From an uncultured Oscillospiraceae bacterium (GTDB taxonomy: Bacteria; Bacillota; Clostridia; Oscillospirales; Acutalibacteraceae), in contig UQWL01000016.1 of assembly GCA_900544715.1 (NCBI GenBank), forward strand, positions 1 to 63,721: DNA of 63,721 nucleotides. The letters are read 5' to 3'. This document shows positions 59,948 to 63,721 of this stretch, piece after piece. Every line of letters starts with the position of its first letter. Within the stretch, counting starts at the first letter, position 1. The position numbers and the translations under genes were made by a program. The notes beneath the pieces are model-generated. The model was not told the origin of the DNA. It ran no database searches and saw only the letters and a list, made by a program, of their open reading frames with translations.

Positions 59948-60610
59948 ATGAAACGAATGATCTGCCTGATTCTGGTATGCCTGCTTGCGCTCTGCGCCCT
60001 GACCGCCTGCAAAAAGAACGGGCCCACGATTATGGGAAATGACGGCGCAACCTATGAGCAAGTGGTCGGCAAGGATGGAAATCCCGTTACCGATCCCTCC
60101 GGAAACCCGGTTGTGATTGCCCCAAAAGGGACAGATGAATCCGGAAACGAGCAGGAGGGCGCTACGCAAAGCCTGACCATCCCGTATCTTGCCTCCTCCG
60201 GTAAAACGATTGAATCCCCAGGCTACCGCATGGAGATCCCCAAGGATTGGGAGATGAAAAACAGCGCGGCCGACCCGCTGCTGGAAAACAAGGATGAAAC
60301 ACTTCAAATTTCTATCATGGACAAAAGCGCCGTCGCCACCAATCGGAAAGAATACGCCGAAACCGCCCGCAACAGCTTGATGCAGGTTGGCAATACGCCC
60401 AGCGAAATCACGGAAACCACCATTGCAGGGAATCCAGCCAGCAAATTCACCTCCTCCGTTCAAAAAGATGATGACACAAAGCTCTTTTCCGTTTTCTACA
60501 TTGTGGAAAATAACGGTAAAATCTACGTGCTCTCCGGCACAGCAAAAAACGAAGACGAGTTTAAGTCAGCCGATTTCGACGCAATCTTCAACAGCATTCA
60601 ATTTAAATAA
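59948..60610 (+). CDS. Lipoprotein with PsbP-like C-terminal domain
   Basis: 220 residues from ATG 59948 (GACGGGAGG upstream). MKRMICLILVCLLALCALTAC is the lipoprotein signal. A Gly/Asn-rich low-complexity linker with GKDGNPVTDPSGNPVVI (residues 40-57) precedes a globular part: YRMEIPKDWEMKNS, LQISIMDKSAVATNRKEYAETARN, AGNPASKFTSSVQKDDDTKLFSVFYIVENNGKIYVLSGTA and FKSADFDAIFNSIQFK. The pattern resembles the PsbP-related fold of Firmicute lipoproteins. It is related to the next gene. Function unknown. Confidence 0.72.
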   Translation: MKRMICLILVCLLALCALTACKKNGPTIMGNDGATYEQVVGKDGNPVTDPSGNPVVIAPKGTDESGNEQEGATQSLTIPYLASSGKTIESPGYRMEIPKDWEMKNSAADPLLENKDETLQISIMDKSAVATNRKEYAETARNSLMQVGNTPSEITETTIAGNPASKFTSSVQKDDDTKLFSVFYIVENNGKIYVLSGTAKNEDEFKSADFDAIFNSIQFK

Positions 60611-60627
60611 AAAGCTTTCAAATCGAA

Positions 60628-60670
60628 AAGCACGCACTGGAAACAAAACTTTCCGTGCGTGCTTATTTTC
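60628..60670 (+). terminator. Terminator between the two lipoprotein genes
   Basis: AAGCACGCAC...GGAAA pairs with TTTCC-GTGCGTGCTT (60650-60664), followed by ATTTTC. Confidence 0.78.
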
Positions 60671-60695
60671 TTCGGTGTGCCAGTTGCGTCTATGC

Positions 60696-60724
60696 TTGCG
60701 GGAGAGGAAAAGTGTTGGTATAAT
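60696..60724 (+). promoter_or_regulatory. Promoter of the second lipoprotein gene
   Basis: TTGCGG (60696-60701), 17-bp spacer, TATAAT (60719-60724). Confidence 0.7.
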
Positions 60725-60822
60725 GAACCCATCTTAGTAAAGTCAAAAATCCAGAGAGCGTTCGATATTATTATGCGATGATGAAACCACCCATATCACC
60801 GGTTCAGAAAAGGAGTTGTTCT

Positions 60823-61368
60823 ATGATGAGACGAAGCCTTGCTTTGCTGCTGGCCGCCACCCTATTGGCCGGGCTGCTGACAGCCTGCTCGAAAGAAGAG
60901 AAAGAGCCGGAAACCGCGTGTTCCACCGCACCTGTCACCATTGAGGTGCAAACTACTGCCGCGGAGCTGATGAGCGGGGAACATTTTGCGGTGGAACAGG
61001 CCTCCGGCTGGGAAGGCGGCGGCAGTCAAAATGCCGTAAAACAAAAAAATTCGACCGCGCAGATGGATATCGTAACGCTTGGCAGCCTGGAGGCAAACCC
61101 CGTTGCCTACCTGCAAAAATTTCACGACACCTACCGGGACGGGGGGCTCGGAAAAAACCTTTCGGATGTGGAAACCGTGTCGATTGGCGGAATGGGCGCC
61201 GCCTATTTTCAGTTTGAGGACACTGTCGCCAAAGAAGGGACGGTAAAGGCCTTCTACTGCCTCAATCAAAACCAGAAAACTTACCTCATCACCTGCTGGG
61301 CGGTTGGCTGGAAGGATTTTAACGCGGCGGATTTTCCCGCACTAATCGGGCAGATTCAGTTCAGATAG
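60823..61368 (+). CDS. Lipoprotein related to the preceding one
   Basis: 181 residues from ATG 60823 (AAAAGGAG upstream). MMRRSLALLLAATLLAGLLTAC signal. The domain carries VTLGSLEANPVAYLQKFHDTYRDGG, VSIGGMGAAYFQFEDTVAKEGTVKAFYCLNQNQKTYLITCWAV and a closing DFNAADFPALIGQIQFR, aligned with the ...SADFDAIFNSIQFK end of the 59948 protein. The two are probably diverged tandem duplicates that now have separate promoters. Expected on the outer membrane face; role unknown. Confidence 0.7.
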   Translation: MMRRSLALLLAATLLAGLLTACSKEEKEPETACSTAPVTIEVQTTAAELMSGEHFAVEQASGWEGGGSQNAVKQKNSTAQMDIVTLGSLEANPVAYLQKFHDTYRDGGLGKNLSDVETVSIGGMGAAYFQFEDTVAKEGTVKAFYCLNQNQKTYLITCWAVGWKDFNAADFPALIGQIQFR

Positions 61369-61427
61369 ATTTTCTATACATTCGAGAAATAGGGCATCAA
61401 AATTGCCATAAAAGAGAGGTACGCAGC

Positions 61428-62210
61428 GTGGGTATCTTTGAAATCTCCGACCCGGGCCGGATTGAAGCCCTGTATGCGGGCTGGCCTGAAACCTTCATCT
61501 GGTCTTTCCTACAAGGCTATATGGGCTCAGCTTGGGCAGATCATCCCCGCTTTCCAACTTCAGCGAAAATCATGGTGGGTGATTTCTGCCTGTTTGCAGG
61601 GAAGCCGAACACCGCGCTGATCCTCCACCAGCCGGAAGGGCGGGAAACGGATTTTTTCATCCTTGTGCCGCAAAATGAAGCATGGGGCCGGGAGATCGAG
61701 CGGATACTCGGTGAGCAAGCGCAGCGGATCACACGTTACGCAACCCAAAAAGATCCAAGCCTGTTTCGCCGCGGGAAACTGGAGCGATTCGCCGCTTTAT
61801 CGAATCCCAATTTTCAGCTTCGGAGCATTGATGGGCCACTTTTCTGCCTCTTACGGGTGGAGGAATGGTCGCGCGATCTCTGCTCCCAATTTGCAGACTA
61901 TGCCGATTACGAGCGAAGCGGAATCGGCGTGGCGGCGCTTTATCAGGGCACGCCGGTTGCCGGCGCTTCCTCCTACACCGTTTACCGGGGCGGCATTGAA
62001 ATTGAAATTGACACACGGGTGGATTTCCGCAGGCAGGGCCTTGCCACGGCATGCGGCGCACGGCTGATTCTGGACTGCCTGGATTGCGGCCTGTATCCGA
62101 GCTGGGATGCGCACAGCCGCGCCTCCCTCGCCCTTTCGAAAAAGCTGGGCTATAAGCTCGACAGGCCATACCCTGCCTATGAATGGAATCCGGGCCTGCC
62201 ACGGGTGTAA
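61428..62210 (+). CDS. GNAT-family N-acetyltransferase, GNAT_acetyltran type
   Basis: 260 residues from GTG 61428 (GAGAGGTAC upstream). The N-terminal half is the helper domain of PF12746-type proteins (PETFIWSFLQGYMGSAWADH, FCLFAGKPN, FFILVPQNEAWGREIERILG). The acetyl-CoA site lies near 195-215: GIEIEIDTRVDFRRQGLATACGARLILDCL with the R/Q-x-x-G-x-A loop, then PSWDAHSRASLALSKKLGYKL. It transfers acetyl groups to an unknown substrate. It stands alone. Confidence 0.85.
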   Translation: MGIFEISDPGRIEALYAGWPETFIWSFLQGYMGSAWADHPRFPTSAKIMVGDFCLFAGKPNTALILHQPEGRETDFFILVPQNEAWGREIERILGEQAQRITRYATQKDPSLFRRGKLERFAALSNPNFQLRSIDGPLFCLLRVEEWSRDLCSQFADYADYERSGIGVAALYQGTPVAGASSYTVYRGGIEIEIDTRVDFRRQGLATACGARLILDCLDCGLYPSWDAHSRASLALSKKLGYKLDRPYPAYEWNPGLPRV

Positions 62211-62257
62211 AGGTACCACCCAAAAGCAGCGAAAACGGAGCGATTATGATACAAAGA

Positions 62258-62289
62258 GGGACTGCTGCGAGGTGGTTTGCAGCAGTCCC
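62258..62289. terminator. Terminator between converging genes
   Basis: GGGACTGCTGC (62258-62268) pairs with GCAGCAGTCCC (62279-62289). The U-tract on each side is only moderate. Confidence 0.65.
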
Positions 62290-62339
62290 CCTCCCTATTC
62301 ACCACATTTCTGCTGCGCTTCCTTCTTCTGAAGGACAAG

Positions 62340-63452
62340 CTACCAGACGAAAAGCTTTGTCAATAAGGCCTTGGCATCCTCCGCTGTAAAACCGCCGGGA
62401 GAAACGCGGAAGTTTTTCACCTCTCCCCATCGGGAAACATACTGCTCCACTTGCTCCGGGGTCATCCGCACGGACGCCACATCCGTCAGCCGCTCCACAA
62501 TGCTGCTCAACTGCTCGAAATCAGTGCCCAGAACCTGATAATATTCCGCCGCGCGTTGTGGCTCAAACTGCTCCCCACGCGCCAGGAATGCCGGCAGAAA
62601 CGCCGTGCAAGCGCGCCCATGCGGGATGTTAAAATCCTCCGTGAGCACATAGCCGAGCGGATGGGGGAACGCCGTGCCGCAGGCGCTGAGCACAATGCCC
62701 GCATAGAGGGAGCCATAATAAAGCCGCTCGCGCATCTTCCGATCCGGCAGATGCGTATTTTTATCAAGCCAGACAAGGCTGTTCCAAAGCATCGGCAGCC
62801 CCTTCATCGCAAAGAGCTTCACCGGATCGCTGAGATGCGGGTTGAACCAGCCCTCCGTCGCATGGGCAAGGGCATCCAGGGCTGTGGAAACCGTCACGCC
62901 GAACGGCGCGCTATGCGTATACGCAGGGTCTGCAAAGGCAAGGCGCGCATAGCAATCCGGGCCGGATATGCTTTTTTTGCGCCCACTCTCATCAATCGTC
63001 AGCACAGACACGGGTGATACCTCACTGCCCGTTCCCGCCGTTGTGCCCACCAGTGCCAGCGGAAGCGGCGGATTTGCGCCCTCCCTTTGAAAGATATCCA
63101 TGGGCGCAAGCCCTTCATTGGCAGCAAAAATGGCGGCCGCCTTGGCCGCGTCAAGCGGCGATCCGCCCCCAATGCCAATGATAAACTCCGCGCGGATGCT
63201 GCGCGCGACCACCCCCGCCTCATGGCAGGCAGAAACAAGCGGATTCGGGCCGATTGCATCATAGACCGACCAACCGATCTCCCACAGATCCAACGCGGCC
63301 GTCACATCGGCCAAAGCGCCGCTCAGCTTTGCAGAGGAACCTCCGGTGATAATCAGGCACCGCCTGCCAAGCGCGCGCAGCAACGTGGAATTGCGAGCGA
63401 CCGCCCCCTCCCCACTGACGACATGCACGGGCATATGAAAATTAAAATCCAT
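62340..63452 (-). CDS. Iron-containing alcohol dehydrogenase
   Basis: 370 residues from ATG 63452 (GGAGGGATTC upstream; the upstream frame runs through repeat DNA). NAD(P) loop IIGIGGGSPLDAAKAAAIF and PLALVGTTAGTGSEVSPVSVLT; metal ligands fall in DALAHATEGWFN and FPHPLGYVLTEDFNIPHGRACTAFLPAF (two His). This is the Fe-ADH superfamily, reducing aldehydes or oxidising alcohols in the cytoplasm. Substrate not readable. A repeat copy directly precedes its leader. Confidence 0.92.
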   Translation of the reverse strand: MDFNFHMPVHVVSGEGAVARNSTLLRALGRRCLIITGGSSAKLSGALADVTAALDLWEIGWSVYDAIGPNPLVSACHEAGVVARSIRAEFIIGIGGGSPLDAAKAAAIFAANEGLAPMDIFQREGANPPLPLALVGTTAGTGSEVSPVSVLTIDESGRKKSISGPDCYARLAFADPAYTHSAPFGVTVSTALDALAHATEGWFNPHLSDPVKLFAMKGLPMLWNSLVWLDKNTHLPDRKMRERLYYGSLYAGIVLSACGTAFPHPLGYVLTEDFNIPHGRACTAFLPAFLARGEQFEPQRAAEYYQVLGTDFEQLSSIVERLTDVASVRMTPEQVEQYVSRWGEVKNFRVSPGGFTAEDAKALLTKLFVW

Positions 63453-63545
63453 TCTGAATCCCTCCATAGTTGTATCTAAACAAAACCGGCTCACCGGATA
63501 TCTTCCAAAATGTTTTAAATGGAACATTGGAAGCGATCCGCCGCG

Positions 63546-63721
63546 AAAAATGGCGTTGCCGCTCTGCGGCAGGAGGCGGCTTACGCCGACAGGCATTTTT
63601 CCAATGCTTCAAACGTTGTTTGAAGCTATATATGCGGAAGGCTTCCACATGCAAAAATGGCGTTGCCGCTCTGCGGCAGGAGGCGGCTTACGCCGACAGG
63701 CATTTTTTCAATGCTTCAAAC
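63546..63721 (+). repeat. Modular repeats, two copies at the window end
   Basis: Copy 1 core 63546-63600: AAAAATGGC...GGCATTTTT around GCCGC-TCT-GCGGC and GGCG-GCTTA-CGCC; inverted repeat GCTTCAAAC-GTT-GTTTGAAGC (63606-63626). A gap module follows with CGGAAGGCTTCC, then copy 2 core (63653-63708) and the start of its inverted repeat, cut by the window edge. Period about 107 bp, so an array probably continues beyond the window. Confidence 0.85.

Overview
The window looks like a chromosomal stretch of an anaerobic, low-oxygen Firmicute of the Clostridia, most likely the Oscillospirales/Ruminococcaceae group. The reasons are strong AAGGAGG-type ribosome binding sites, TTGACA-N17-TATAAT promoters, a T-box leader, a FeoA-FeoA-FeoB iron system, a [FeFe]-hydrogenase-like sensor cluster, a dgt-dnaG-rpoD operon and many lipobox lipoproteins. 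I saw no rRNA, tRNA, CRISPR array or transposase. The taxonomic placement is inference.

Layout. 0-2 kb is a small accessory patch: a SLOG-fold gene divergent from an XRE regulator across twin operators, a second XRE gene, and a compact type I toxin-antitoxin-like locus (21-residue hydrophobic peptide plus convergent antisense RNA). 2-6.3 kb holds a secreted LRR protein and the feo iron operon with palindromic DtxR-like boxes. 6.6-12.7 kb carries a secreted jelly-roll protein, ilvE, a stand-alone PTS EIIC, a lipoprotein and a methyltransferase. 12.8-16.2 kb is a three-gene ABC importer behind a T-box whose specifier codon reads UGG, so it is assigned to tryptophan. 16.3-24.8 kb has an ABC-F protein, small and large exported proteins, uxaC and an FtsX-type ABC exporter. 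25-27.6 kb is a sensory hydrogenase-like cluster (two DRTGG proteins, a HATPase, an [FeFe]-hydrogenase-like protein). A modular structured repeat follows and recurs near 59.6 and 63.6 kb. 28-36.7 kb contains a VOC protein, a GH13 enzyme, a YbjQ-like protein, a PHP protein, DUF3842, the TrkH/TrkA potassium system and an APH-like kinase. 36.8-41.9 kb is a housekeeping block: rpmE, yigZ, dgt, dnaG, rpoD.

42-48.3 kb is the least familiar part: a small secreted protein, two paralogous lipoproteins and two MacB-topology ABC proteins, with a partly deleted duplication and a frame break at a dnaX-type A AAA AAG heptamer. 48.3-54.1 kb joins xpt to a BMP-family nucleoside importer, a purine salvage unit. 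54.3-63.7 kb carries a lipoprotein, a C39-like secreted protein, a Ca2+-type P-ATPase, two related lipoproteins, a GNAT protein, an iron-dependent alcohol dehydrogenase and more repeat copies.

The strongest candidates for undescribed biology are the type I toxin-antitoxin-like locus at 1.5-1.8 kb, the secreted-protein/lipoprotein/twin-ABC locus at 42-48 kb, and the modular three-way-junction repeat family.
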